Assembly (NCBI GenBank): GCA_003971905.1
Contig: RSEE01000054.1
Coordinates: 186,001-250,000 of the forward strand
Origin: Moniliella sp. 'wahieum'
Lineage: Eukaryota; Basidiomycota; Moniliellomycetes; Moniliellales; Moniliellaceae
Length of the DNA stretch: 64,000 nucleotides
Direction: 5' to 3'
Part shown: piece after piece, positions 47,665-58,734 of the stretch
Position numbering within the stretch: position 1 is the stretch's first letter
How the letters are laid out: every line of letters begins with the position of its first letter
Translations under genes and position numbers: made by a program
Notes under the pieces: generated by a model
What the model saw: the letters and a program-made list of their open reading frames with translations, nothing else
What the model was told of the DNA's origin: nothing
Databases searched by the model: none

Positions 47665-47831
47665 CTTTGGCCACATGAGGTTAAGCGCTTTGGCCCAAGA
47701 GATCAAGCGCTTTGGCCACATGAGATCAAGCGCTTTGACCACATGAGATCAAGCGCTTTGGCCACATGCGTTCAATGGCTTTGGCCACATGCGCTCAAGC
47801 GCTTAGCCCAAATGCGCCCAAACGCTTAGCT
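47665..47831 (+). repeat. Minisatellite, seven copies of about 23 bp
   Basis: Unit CTTTGGCCACATGAGATCAAG plus CG, with copies at 47665, 47688 (22 bp), 47710, 47733, 47756, 47779 and 47802. The copies differ by up to seven bases. Each junction creates AGCGCTT, and the palindromic AGCGCT is kept in most copies. The surrounding sequence is AT-rich on the left (47605-47660). Confidence 0.9.
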
Positions 47832-48086
47832 GTTGATTGGATGCGTGCTTGTAGGCTTTCTAACCGGCTGGTTGGATGGGGCTGGCATCGATCCAGAACT
47901 ACTAGATTTAGGCAGGGTAGGTATTTTTTAGGTGTAGAATGCATTCGAAGATCGCTGGGAAGCGATGACACTGCAACCACTGTTAGGTGTGACGTCAGAC
48001 GGAAGCACCACAACGTAGTAGAGCAGCGAGCGGTCAAAAAGTGGCAGGTTAGTGTGAGGGGAGTGCACTAGGGAACGCTGGCCAAG

Positions 48087-48998
48087 TCAGCAGCAGCATA
48101 GGGTTAGCGAGAGACACAGAAAATGTGCGACGGACTCACGGGTCAGGCGATGAAGACGGCCAGTAGCGAGGGCAAGCGGGATGAAGTCGGAATGTACACT
48201 GATAGGGCGAACAAGGTTAGGAACAGCGTTGGCATATAACAGAAGGGACTTACGACCGCGAAACAGGTCAGGTGAGTTGAGGCGAGCAAGGCGAGATGAA
48301 CCAACCGTGGGATTCCGTGCATGCAGCAGCTGGGCAGACAGTGTCAGTGGGCAGGATATAACTTCAAGCGCGAAGTACGGGGGACGTACGATAGCAAAAG
48401 GCAGACCAGCCAAGCGAGAGAACCACAGTCGAGTCAAAAAGTGAGAAGACGGACAAGGGTGGGCCGAAGGCGAGCGAAACGGTGCATGCACGTCACGCAT
48501 GCGACCCACAAGGTCAGCAGAAGTGAGGGGAATGCGGAGGAAGCGGGCACGTACGATGACACTGCGGACCAGAGGTGAAACGAGGGCAAGATGACCCGCG
48601 AGAGGGGAGTCTGTGTAGGCGGGGTCAGCAACAGAGCTCTGGCGGGCAAAAGAACACGTACGACAAAAGCAATGCAGACAGTGAGAGGGGGACGGGGCGA
48701 GAGGCAGAGGGGGCGTCCAACAGCGATACTGACGAGGCGAGGAGGACGGAGTGTGGCGGGAGAGGTGCAAGCAGCAACGATGGTGATATTGATGGCCAGG
48801 GGAAGAAGATGGTGCTTTTGCGCCGTGGCACAGAGCACTCTGCGATGTGTTGGCTGCAGAGATGGGATACTGGTTGCTACGGGCGCAATGAGAGGGGCGG
48901 TGGTGAAGAGACAGGATGCAACCACAGAGGAGCAGGAGGTTAAAAGGAGGCGCGCGTGTGGCGCAGCCAATCTGTGCGCACAGGCCAATCTGGGCCAC
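48087..48998 (-). ncRNA. Possible multi-intron transcript without clear protein
   Basis: Read on the minus strand, this stretch contains a run of good fungal splice signals. GTACGT donors are near 48646, 48560 and 48388, a GTAAGT near 48250, and a GTGAGT near 48140. CTGAC/CTAAC branch words and CAG ends follow each after 50-60 bases. The intervening 'exons' are short (about 55-80 bases). A 303-codon frame covers the region but runs through the introns and shows no domain. A non-coding spliced RNA or a degraded gene is possible; this is inference. Confidence 0.3.
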
Positions 48999-49499
48999 GC
49001 CAGGGGCCTAGGTAAGCTATAGTATATATGTCTAACGCCTCAACACTAGCGGCCCCCTGCAGCAGTGTTCGAGGGTCTAATCATCTCAATCAAGAGCGCC
49101 ATTTTGACTTTGCCTATTTGCGACTTGCTGTGGTACTAGTTGTCTGTTTCGACGGTGACTGGCTTCATCGAACGCGGCGCACTTGCGGCCTCTCTAGCCC
49201 CGAGACTCCAAGGGCTCCCCGAAGATTGCTGATGCGCGCGTAAGTCAACGACTAGTAGCCTTGTCCAGTAGCCCTCGTCCTGCTTCCTACCACCAACGCC
49301 TATCTCTCGCCCGCAATCGATCGCCTACGCTACTGTCCCAAACGCTTCAGCATCCATTGCGGTCTCCATAACCGGGTGAATCGCTATACAGGTCACGATT
49401 ATCCTCACTTGAGCTTTACTAGTGACTAGTGACCTATGGTGTTACATCAAGTGTTACGTCAAGCTTCAAGTGAATGGGCACCACATGACTTTTTACAAG

Positions 49500-49537
49500 C
49501 TGGGGCGAAGCCCCAGCTGCCCGGGCCGTAGGCCCGG
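49500..49537. repeat. Twin perfect hairpins
   Basis: Two 17-base hairpins, each with a 7-bp stem and 3-base loop, are four bases apart: CTGGGGC-GAA-GCCCCAG and CCGGGCC-GTA-GGCCCGG. The first contains GCGAAGC, a DNA mini-hairpin known to be exceptionally stable. The layout resembles the double-hairpin elements of some fungal mitochondrial genomes, but the surroundings look nuclear. Confidence 0.75.
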
Positions 49538-50545
49538 TGGTCGCCTTGTGACTTGTTATGTTCAACGTTCACGCAAGATGCACCAAAGTGCTTGCGATAT
49601 ACGGTGAGACGAACCGCATCAGTATGGTCTGTGTGTTTCGACCAGGGGCTATCGTCCCTGATCGAGGTGAAGGAGCTCCGGTGTTGTAACCATTCCATTT
49701 AGCTTTTGTGTTGGCTTTGTCCATGATCTCCGCAGCCCTAAGGTATATAGCCTCTGTGCTCTTTCATGCTCCCTTGCATTAGGCGTGTCGTTGGCTGGCG
49801 TATTCGACCATCATACTGCCAACACTATAGTGCTACCGCATCACCCATCAGGGTGGCCATCTGGACTGCTCCACTCTCATCTTCAGATAGGGGATCACGA
49901 ATGTAATACGCCTTGGAAGAGCATCAACGAAGCGGGAGAGCGTGCGTCTCTGGGAGAGGGGGCAAGTTTTAAGGTTAGAGGGGACAAGGGTTAAGGTTAG
50001 AGAGGGCCGCGATCGTCTGCCGGACCTGTGACAAAAAAAGCACCCAGCAATCCATATCATATGTACAACCCATCTCGCCCATAATTTTACCAAGTCGCCA
50101 CCGCCATGTTTCGACGTCGGCTCACCAAAATGCCGACCGATGGAACGAGCCGCACGCGTGCACAATAGGACAGACGCATCTGCTGTACCTTTTCCCGCGG
50201 CCTGGTTCACCATGAAGCAGGACGAGAGGTTGCTGTACCAGTTCCCTGCTTGCCCAGTTCGACCGATGTCCGGTTTCATGCACTCAAGCACACGAAGGTG
50301 CGCAGGTACAGCCAAAACGTGGTGCTGGGTGCGAGGATGGGGCCAATCACGCCATTGACGAGGTGGCCGAAGATGCGAGCATGCCCCAGCCACCTGACGC
50401 ATGCTCGCCTTCCCCTGTGCTTCCCGTGCCTCCTCGCCTGTAGACACTACCATGGCCGAGGACGACTTATGCCAGACGTAGCCCAGTGTTTCCTTTGGAC
50501 CACCCTCAAGAGCCCACGGGCGTGTCCTTTGCCGCCCGCGGGCGC

Positions 50546-52240
50546 ATGACAACCCGCTCGGCGCCCCGAATGAGCGTGTCGAGCAAATCCGCAACCAAGA
50601 GACTGATATTCATCAGCGATCTCAACACGGAGGGTATCCCTGGCGCAGAGGGCACCAATATCCGAGCTAGGGGTTTGTTGGCTAACCTAAAGACTGGGGT
50701 TGGGAAGGATGTGCGCTCTATGCTTGTGGCTCTCCCATTCGCGGCACTCCCCATCCTCGAGACCGGAAAAAAAGAGGCCAACGATGAGAAGGAGTTCACG
50801 TTTCCGGTTCCGCTTTATGACGCTATCGTCGCGGCAGCCGACCTGCATGGTTTGCTTTCCAGGACATGGTACCCGGCTGCCGGGCAGGCCAGGGCGCAGT
50901 TCATGGTACGTCCCACAGCCTTGGTTGATATACGGGTTTAGACGCTGACATGCCTGTTATGGCTGGAATAGTACCGGGCGACCCAGACTGCATACCGACT
51001 GATCGAACGCCTTTCGAGACTCGGCCCCGACAGCGCCATGGTCGCGACGCGACCGAAGCTCCATCTCCTCCTGGCGCATACGTCTGATGCGCTCAAATTG
51101 TTCGGCCCTCTCCAGAACACGGACTCTGCCAGATTCGAGGGTCGCGTGAAGCACATCCGTGCGTCCGTTGCCCATTGCAACTTCCAGAACCTCCCGCGTG
51201 ACACCTTGTACAACGTCATGGTCGCAGAGAAGATTCTGCACCACTCTTCACCGGGGTACGATGTGTCTAGTGACGGCTCGGTGGTGGATCGGCCTGGGGC
51301 TCCTCCCGGGTGCTGGAGCAAGGGAAGGAAGAGCCCGACTACAACTCTGATGGCATGGGTTAGTGCTGGCCCCAGCCAAGAACCAATCCTCGGTGGGTTG
51401 CAACAACCTCACCGACGAGGAGCTGGGTCGTTTCCAGTTGGCGGACCGTGTCAAGGTGCGGGCGCAGTACCTGGTGGGCAAGGCGGCTGTTATCGCTACA
51501 GGGGAGATGATCCGTGTGTGGGGATGAACGTGACGATCGGCCAGAAGTCGGCCGAGTACAGCGCGTCCGCCGACTTTGTTATTGGCAAAATCCTCCGGAT
51601 GGGCGCGATCCGTTGGATGAGAAGGCTGCCTGGGTCGGGTACAGGCCGTACATCATCACGGGTAGCACGCATCGCTCAGGCTGCCGCATTGTCCGCGAAC
51701 TCGATGATGGTGATGCTCCTGAAGAGTTTGCCCTATTGACGGTGAGCACCGATGAGTGCTGAATCCTCCGGCTGCGTGACGATTGCTCATCAAGTACTGA
51801 CACTGGGACATTCACCACAGGATGTTGGCAGCGAGGCGCCTCTCCAGCACGCCTGCACCAAGAAGTGCATGATAGAGCAGGACGGCCAGAAAGTACTGGT
51901 GCACAACTACGAGAAGGACCCGATCTCGGGGGAGAACGAGGCGATTGAGTACTTCATCCCGGCGGCGTCTCATTTTAAAGCCAAGAACGGGAAGCGGCTG
52001 GTATTGAACGAATACGCTATGCGAAGTCCACCACACCACAAGCCGCACATGGACTTGAGGATCAGCTGGAAGTCCCCCAAACTGAGCGCCAACGCGCTGA
52101 GCAAAGACGTGGCCCAGAGGATTGCAACGAACGGTGCCATGCACCTGTGGGACAAGCGCGCCAAGAAGAAAGCACCTGCCGTGGCTGCTGTCGGAGGAGG
52201 GGGCAAGAGCGACGACTCTTCGGACAGTGACAGTGATTGA
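50546..52240 (+). CDS. Spliced orphan gene
   Basis: About 510 residues that I cannot place in a family. It starts MTTRSAPRMSVSSKSATK; RLIFISDLNTEGIPGAEG and KTGVGKDVRSMLVALPFA follow. Intron 50906-50971 (GTACGT/ATAG) joins RAQFM to YRATQTAYRLIERL. Then come KLHLLLAHTSDALKLFGPL, NVMVAEKILHHSSPGYD, an acidic patch near 51310 in a shifted frame (KEEPDYNSDG), NLTDEELGRFQLADRVKV, and YRPYIITGSTHRSGCRIV. Intron 51742-51820 (GTGAGC/CACAG) leads to QHACTKKCMIEQDGQKVLV, YEKDPISGENEAIEYFIP and a Lys-rich then Ser/Asp tail ending SDDSSDSDSD. Frame breaks occur near 51300, 51365, 51520 and 51610. Two in-frame introns and the acidic tail argue for a real nuclear gene, possibly a chromatin or RNA-associated protein. 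Confidence 0.65.
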
Positions 52241-53577
52241 TGCGAGAACCAAATGGACATGCATTGCGCGATGAGGATGAGTATAGGTTTGGTGGCAGTC
52301 GTCAGTCATCAGTAGCCAGGCCACAGGGTGGTGCGCATCCCGGACCCATCAGCCGGAACCTCTCGAGACGTGAGATCTGAGATGGGGCCATGGGCGGCGC
52401 TTTGATATGATGCGAAGCTTCTTTTGCCGGCGAACGAGCCAGGTGACGGATAACTGTCATGCGTCCCATGCGCAGGGGCATGGCCGAAGCGAAGGGGCGG
52501 TTATGGAGTAAGAGGCCAGACGGTGAGGCGTGGGTTGCAGCCCCAAATGCCTGTCGCCACAAGCGTCGGGTTTCTGCCACCGGCCTCTTCAGCCCCACTC
52601 CGCTTATCCAGCCCATCTACCCATTTTCCAATCCCGCCATGACCCATGTTTCAATTTTTCACACCCGCCGTGATCACCACTGCGGTCGCGGCGACCCACA
52701 CTTCGGCGGACTATGTGCCCGAAAGTCGTGGGCAGAGTCTGTTGAAAAGGGAGGACAGATACTGCTGTGGGCTCGGTTTCACTTCAGAGTGTGTACTGAC
52801 GTTTTGGTACAGCCACACTTGTAAAGGGAAGATAGGGTATAGGACGGGGATAGGCGTGTAAGGTGAGCTGCGGAGAGAAGAGATAGTATGCACAAGTCTC
52901 AAGGAAAACGATAACAGTGTGTGGCAAAAAGGAAAAGCCCAAATCAGGAAGCGCGTCCCAGAGCGGCCGGTCACAGTGAGTTGTTCTAGGGCCTGAGGCT
53001 GAAGTCTGTTAAATGATATGTGTGAGTTGGGTCCCTCTTTCACAGTGACATCATACTTACTACAAAACGGGCCCACGGTTACCGGGTACCGTTTTGTCTG
53101 TTGGCCCCTACTGCAGAGACGACCTAGCTCTACGATCTTCCCCTTTTCCACCTTCTTTCCTCGTCAAGGATAGCCAAACCATACACTCAGCCCACTCTGT
53201 AAACCGAAGTGCACAACCTTCGCAGTAGGAATCATCTGCAGCGGCAAGCAAAACGAACTAAGTGCAGCAAGAACACATAGTCGAATGACGGGGTCATAAA
53301 TACAAGTGTGAGCCACCATGACAAAACCATAGTGGGACCGGAAACAGCAAGGCATTGAAGCAACGCAACAGGGAACGTAGAAAGGGGTATACAGCGTCCC
53401 GGCCAAACGCAACCTCAAAAGAGGAAGCATTGGCCGTATCCGGACACAGGCGCCAAACAATGGACGTACAGGCGTGGCGGAGGGGAAGAGGGTAGCATAG
53501 AACGGCGAAACAGCAAGGATAGGAAAGAGGGAGGTATCGTGACCAGACGTACTCCCACCATGGTGCGTGTTAGGTGA
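52241..53577. other. Intergenic region
   Basis: About 1.3 kb between the orphan gene and the J-protein gene, whose 3' ends converge. I see no gene or RNA. An AGATCTGAGATGG word lies near 52372. Confidence 0.5.
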
Positions 53578-54991
53578 TTAGGTGTACTCTGGTGCCGTTG
53601 TTCCGCTGGATCCAGGGACCCAGCTCTCGGACGTCTCGAGTGCCGCCACGATACCTCCCAGCAAGCCCCGTCCAGCGGGGCCGAGCAGCCCCCAGGCTTC
53701 GGGGTACGGGGAGCAGAGGTTTGAGGAATGTGGCCGTGCGGGGTTTGTTTCTTGCGCTGTTCCTTGCGTGCTGCGCGGGCAGCTTTGGCTGCCCTGTGCC
53801 GCGCCTTTCTTTCCTGCCGCCGCGCTGCTTCTTGTACATCGTCCGCCAAGCCAAATGCCATCTCCGGACTCGGCTGCTCGTCCTCGCTCGACTCGGTATC
53901 CGGCGCAGCAGAGGGATCTGGTTTGTCCGCCTTGCTGGCACTCGGCTCCGTTTCTGGCGACTCCCCCTCCTCCTCGGGGTTGCTGACCATCACGGCATCA
54001 ATGGCCATGGGGATGCTGAGCGTGACACGGGCGAGTTGGAGCGTAAGACGCAAGCGTCCAAACACGTCAAAGTACGACAATTGGCGTAGCGCATGTTGCG
54101 TCTCGTAGAGGCGGATCAGTTCGAACCGGATGATGCGGAAATACTTTTGTCCGGCAAGGACAACGGCACGAATGCGTTTGAACATGCCTTCAAAGTTTTG
54201 CACCGCATCCTCCCCCAATTCTAGGCCAGGGTTGGCCTCGTTGAGCGCACTGATCATGACCCGGATCATCTCAAAATCCCCATCCATAAACTCGGAAAAG
54301 ACATTGTACAGCACACCGTTGAGCGTCTCGTCATTGATGCCCTCGTCAAACGAGGTGGCGGCCGGGGTGGTGTGCTGATGTCGCTCCGGCCACTTACATC
54401 GTACATGCGCCGAGTGGTGGGTTTGGATAGTGTTTCATACGCAAGCGAGATGCGTTGAAAGGCAAGTGTGTGGTAGGAGGATAATCGGGCAATTTGCTGG
54501 ACACGGGCGAGACGGAAATGGGGTTAGGCATTAGGGGGCTACGGAAATGGCCAGAGCGAGGGGCCAAACGTACTCGGGGTGGCAGACGCGGCTGCGCATG
54601 AGAAACCCGCGTCGGATCTCCTCGATCTTGGCGGTGCGACTGACACCAAGCAGCTTGTACAGATCCTCCTCCTGGAGAAGATCATCAATCATCGCCACCT
54701 TGGCGCGGCGGATGTCTGAGCGACGCGCTCGGCCTCGGTGAGATTGATGTCCTCGTAAGGTGGTGGCGGGGAGCCTGGCTCGGGGTCCAGGTAGGCAGGG
54801 GGTGGTGGACGTGGCGGCGCGCGGGACCGAATTGCGCTGGCTGCGCTTGACACGCACATTGTCGTCACGGGCGTCACGGTCATCGGGGCCGGTGGCCACG
54901 CCGCGCGCTGGGAAGGGGTCAGGAGGGGGGCGCGGAGACAGATGGCGGGGAGGCACATACCCAGCGAGTAGAGCGTCGAGGCGACGAACAT
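53578..54991 (-). CDS. Fungal J-domain protein
   Basis: Hsp70 co-chaperone. The proposed start is MFVASTLYSL at 54991, with an intron to about 54906. A Pro-rich linker with a PPPPY motif follows, then the J domain: EEDLYKLLGVSRTAKIEEI, RRGFLMRSRVCHP, and HPDKLPDYPPTTH. The D of HPD is made by joining GA to C across an intron (about 54498-54573). Next are RISLAYETLSKPTTRRMYD and a conserved helical region in several fungal J proteins (GVLYNVFSEFMDGDFEM, LNEANPGLELGEDAVQN, IIRFELIRLYETQHALRQL). A Glu/Ser-rich patch, a basic helix (KARHRAAKAARAARKEQ) and a tail ending GTTAPEYT follow. Frame breaks occur near 54385, 53745 and 54715. Confidence 0.88.
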
Positions 54992-55007
54992 GGGGGGGGC
55001 GAGGGCG

Positions 55008-55042
55008 CAGACGCAGACGCAGACGCAGACGGCGCGCAGAGA
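55008..55042 (+). repeat. CAGACG hexamer repeat
   Basis: About five tandem copies of CAGACG (plus strand) lie directly upstream of the J-protein start, in its likely 5'UTR or promoter. Confidence 0.8.
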
Positions 55043-55421
55043 ACAGCACAGCGGCGTCCGGGAGAAGGAGGTGGTTTTGGCGAGGGGCCTGGCGTGGCAA
55101 TCAGGCATGTAGACTGGCTGGGCAGCAGCAGCGTCGGGCACAGGGGCAGTGTTGCGTTTCTGCTGTCAGTTTCTGCTTCAGTTTCTGCGGCCATTCTGCA
55201 TTCATCACACTCGCCCCGCATTCACGCACGCAGCCCAACCCTAGCACCGCCCCTCCCGCTGCTCGCCTCCCCCGGCACTGCCCCCTGCCCCCTCCCCTAT
55301 CATGCACCATGCCGCCACCCATCGATCACCCATCGCATCCACGCTCGCCTACACGCAACTAGTCCCTACCGCCAACAAAACACACACCCTCCTTAACCCA
55401 CCCGCGACGATCAAGCAGTAC

Positions 55422-57771
55422 CTAGCCAAGCGCCATTCCATAGAGGGGAGCAGCAGGCGCGTCCGCCCACTGGTGGCCGGGGGGATGCGCCGCCTCAGGC
55501 GGGGGCCGCGCCACGGGCCGGATGCGCAGCGTCAGGCCAAAGCAGACGAGCGAGATGAGGATCTGGATGAGCCACACCGAGTTGCGCCGCAGCAGCGACG
55601 CGTCCTGTGCCGCCGAATAGGCAAACAACGAAGTGCTGGCCGCAGGGCCGATGGTGCGGCTAAACGAGCCACACATGGACGAGAGGCCGTTGATGGCGCC
55701 CAACGCGGCGCGCGAGGGCGCATGCTGGTTGATCAGCACCGTCGCTGCCACCAGCGACGTGTTGGTCAGCACTTTGAGCAGCACCATCGTCCCCATGCAA
55801 AGCCAGGGCAGGAGCGGTCCCTGGTGCTTGCTTTGCGCCGCTCGCGCAGCAACCTGCGCCAGCGGGAAGCAGACCCACACCAACGCTTGCAGCGGAACGG
55901 CGCGACGAATCAACCCGAGCGCACCGCGGTAGTACCGCATCAGGCTCGGCAGCAGACCCAGTTGGACCACGATGCTCAGCGCCCCCGTCGCACCCAGGAT
56001 GTTGCCAATGTCAGAGCGATTGAATCCGATGCCCCCATGCTGAACGCGAGTGTAGCAAAACAGAGGCAGCACGGCCATGTAGGAGATGTTGAGCAGGTTG
56101 AGCAGCATCTGGCATTTGCAATCCCAACCGAGCAGCAGTATCGATTAGTAGGACTCGGGCACGCAGGCAAGAGAAGAAAGACATACCTGGGAGGAGATGA
56201 CAGTCAAGATATCAAAGGTCATCAAGCTGCTGAGAGGAGGAGGAGTCAAATGGGGTGGATCATGCTCAATTCCTCGTCGCCGTGGGCAGTGCCGGCCGAG
56301 GGTGCCGAGGGTGTGTGGGACAGATTGCTGGAAGAACGGTGCTGGAGAAAATAATGACCGGGGCTATGCACATGCAGCGCCGGAGCCAACGCACGATCGT
56401 CGGAACCCACTTGGCGGTGAGTACCAGCGACCAAGTCCCATGCGCTGCTTCGTCTCCTTGACTGCGGAGACTGGTCCGCCCGAGCCAGCGCGGCCACAGT
56501 CAGGGCCGAGCCCTCGTTTTGCTCGCCATCCTGGTACAAGCTCGAAAGGCGGCGCTCCGTACTGATCTTGCGCTGGCGGTCGGAGGGGGACGTGCGCCCC
56601 GAGGGACGCTCCGCCTCCACTGCTGCGCCTCCACCTCGGATGCCAGGCTACTTGGCATGGCTTCGAGATGCGGGTGGAGAGAAGACGGGGGGCAGGAGGA
56701 GAAATGGTGCCGTAGCTCTGTCCTTGGTTCTGGCTGGGATTGGTTTCGTAGACGAAGGGTTGGATGGCTTGTCGGGTTGCGAGCCAGGGGGCTCGGTGCC
56801 CAGGGTCTCTGGAGGAAGAAGGTCCCCAGAAGAATGGCGGCAAGGTTAAAGAGCGAAGTGACAAAGCAAGGGAGAGCGAAAGGGTACCGGGCAAAGAAGC
56901 GAGGGTCGTGCTCGTGCCCTGGGAGGTAGTTGCCCTCCTTGTCCAACACATTGTAGGGGTCAGCTAAATTGGCCCCAAATAGGGACCAATCAACGTGCCA
57001 ATCGCATACGAGAGTGGGACAAACGCGAATGCCCGGGCTTGGTTGGTGCTAAACGCGAAACCATGTCAGCACTCAAACCACTACACAAACCACTACACAG
57101 AGGAGACGTACGAGTCGGTAATTTCAGCAATGCTGGCCTTGAGAACACCGACGTTTCCATTGCTAAATCCAGCAATCAGTCGGGCCGCGATGAGCGATGG
57201 CAAGGAGGTGCCCATGCCAAAACAGACGACTGAGAAGAACGTGCCCGACAGACCGATGAGGAGAATGGGTTTCCGGCCATATTGGTCGCTCAATCGGCCC
57301 CAGAGCTACGACGCAGACTGGGCCGCGGCAAAGGCGCTTTCGATGAGGCCGGCATAGTACCCTAGCTCCTCGTGCGGAATGGTAGGGAGGACGTGCTGGA
57401 GAAACTGAGCAATGTAAGGGAAAATTTGCAGCTGGGCGATGGGCTCCGACATGCGCATCAACAGCAGGACCATCAACGTGTCTTGGGTAACGGCGTCTCT
57501 GGTACGTCCAGATCCTCCTCTTCGGCACTGGAGATGGAGAGGGCCCGTTCCGCTGCCTCCAGGTCGCTGCTGCTCCCCGAGTCAGAGGGAGGCACCGAGC
57601 TGGCCGGGGCGGCAGATCATCATCCGCGGACGCGATGGGCTGGTAGTGCGTACTTGGTTCCCCCGGAGCGGCCGAGTCAGCCAGGCGAGCATAACCGGAA
57701 ACAAGAGTGGGGGTGGGCAGGGGAACCCAGAATGGTGGTGGTGTGGTGGGGAAGCGAAGAGGAGGAGGCAA
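55422..57771 (-). CDS. MFS transporter, DHA1/ZIFL-like
   Basis: Twelve-helix secondary transporter of the major facilitator superfamily. The N-terminal tail is acidic and Ser-rich (near 57480-57660), followed by the first helix region (LMVLLLMRMSEPIAQLQ, IFPYIAQFLQHVLP). Signature loop GRLSDQYGRKPILLIGL, then VCFGMGTSLPSLIAARLIAG, sits near 57170-57310. An intron (about 57050-57115) joins AEITD to NQARAFAFVPLSYAIGTLI. Later segments include LLNISYMAVLPLFCYTRV, GNILGATGALSIVVQLGLL and VLLKVLTNTSLVAATVLIN, ending GHQWADAPAAPLYGMALG at 55422. A TAG sits just before LWGRLSD, and further frame slips occur near 57440, 57330, 56850 and 56520. The substrate is unknown. Confidence 0.88.
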
Positions 57772-58324
57772 AGCAGTGGCGTGCTACTCCAGTCGCAATC
57801 ATACACAGGTGATGTCTCGTCTTCAAACGTACTGTTATTGCCCCCTCTCTCTCGGCACATCGGCACGAGCATGTGCCTGGTGGCGCACTGCTCGGATCTG
57901 CTCGGAAACTCTCGGATTTAAAAACGATCCCAACCCCCTCCCAAACAAATGAGGCTTGAAGCTTGAAGGGGGGAAATGGTGGGGATGCTGCTGCCCCCAC
58001 CCTTCAAAAATACCTGTCGAAATAGCAACCTGTCACCTGCACTTTCAGGACCGGTGCGTGCACAGGTTCTGATACAGAACCGGCCGGCTACTTGGTTTGT
58101 TCACGATACAGAGCAGTGAGTATCTTCCCAGGCGGAAAACAGACCAACGCGTCAACCACGGCAAGTCATGTCAAGGCGGGGAGGGAGGGGGTGAGCAATC
58201 TCCCTGTTCGGGGGAAGCGAGGGCCAGCCAAAATCCCTCGCGTCCCAGGATGAGGCGAGCGAGACTTTGTCCAAGCAGACCTCTCTCGCCCCACTGCCCC
58301 CCCCCATGGGAGGAAAGTTCGTAT

Positions 58325-58734
58325 TTATTGCGGGATGGGCTCGCAGACAATGTTGGTCTTGCTTGGGTCTTGCGGGAGAAGACAGATGAATCCGAAGCCT
58401 TGCATGGTAGCAAACAAGTCCTTCGCCTCCACTGCCACGTCAATGCACTGCGTGGGGGCACCGGGTGCGGAACGGCAGAGCTTGGTCGTCCCCGATCCCG
58501 TCACGCCGTCAAAACTGTACTTGGCTCCACCGGGACGTTTGGATCCTTCCGCAGCGCCAACAAAGGTAGCAATCGTCTGGCGCGTCTCGGGGGTGCCAGG
58601 CGCAGGGGAGGAGCGGGGGCCCTGGCAAGGCGGGAGAAGAGGTTAATGCGTACTGGTCGGGTCGTGTGAGGCCAGGTAAGGCCCCGAAGGGGCAAAGAGC
58701 AGGGCCCAAGGGTAGCACTTACATGGTACTGAAC
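58325..58734 (-). CDS. Small protein with intron-split start codon
   Basis: The last exon reads QTIATFVGAAEGSKRPGG, then KYSFDGVTGSGTTKL and KDLFATMQGFGFICLLP, ending IVCEPIPQ at 58325. A GTAAGT donor at 58732 interrupts an ATG: AT, then after the intron (to about 58622) G, giving MAPAPPLRL and then, with one frame slip near 58600, the C-terminal frame. Total about 100 residues. I do not recognise the family. The start could also lie in the upstream exon. Confidence 0.45.

Larger units (their letters stand above)
46106..50545. other. Gene-poor segment
   Basis: About 4.4 kb with no supported protein gene. It holds the promoter of the SnoaL-like gene, AGATCTCA and GAAGCTT words (46466 and 47318), the minisatellite (47665-47831), the splice-signal-rich stretch (48087-48998), the twin hairpin (49500-49537), and, near its end, the promoter of the orphan gene. 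A 248-codon minus-strand frame at 49848-50594 looks random. Confidence 0.5.

Noticed and set aside
48087-48998. 303-codon protein gene
   Set aside because: The frame crosses apparent introns and lacks any domain; the splice signals would disrupt it.
49848-50594. 248-codon minus-strand open frame
   Set aside because: It covers the promoter and first exon of the orphan gene in antisense and has no recognisable features.
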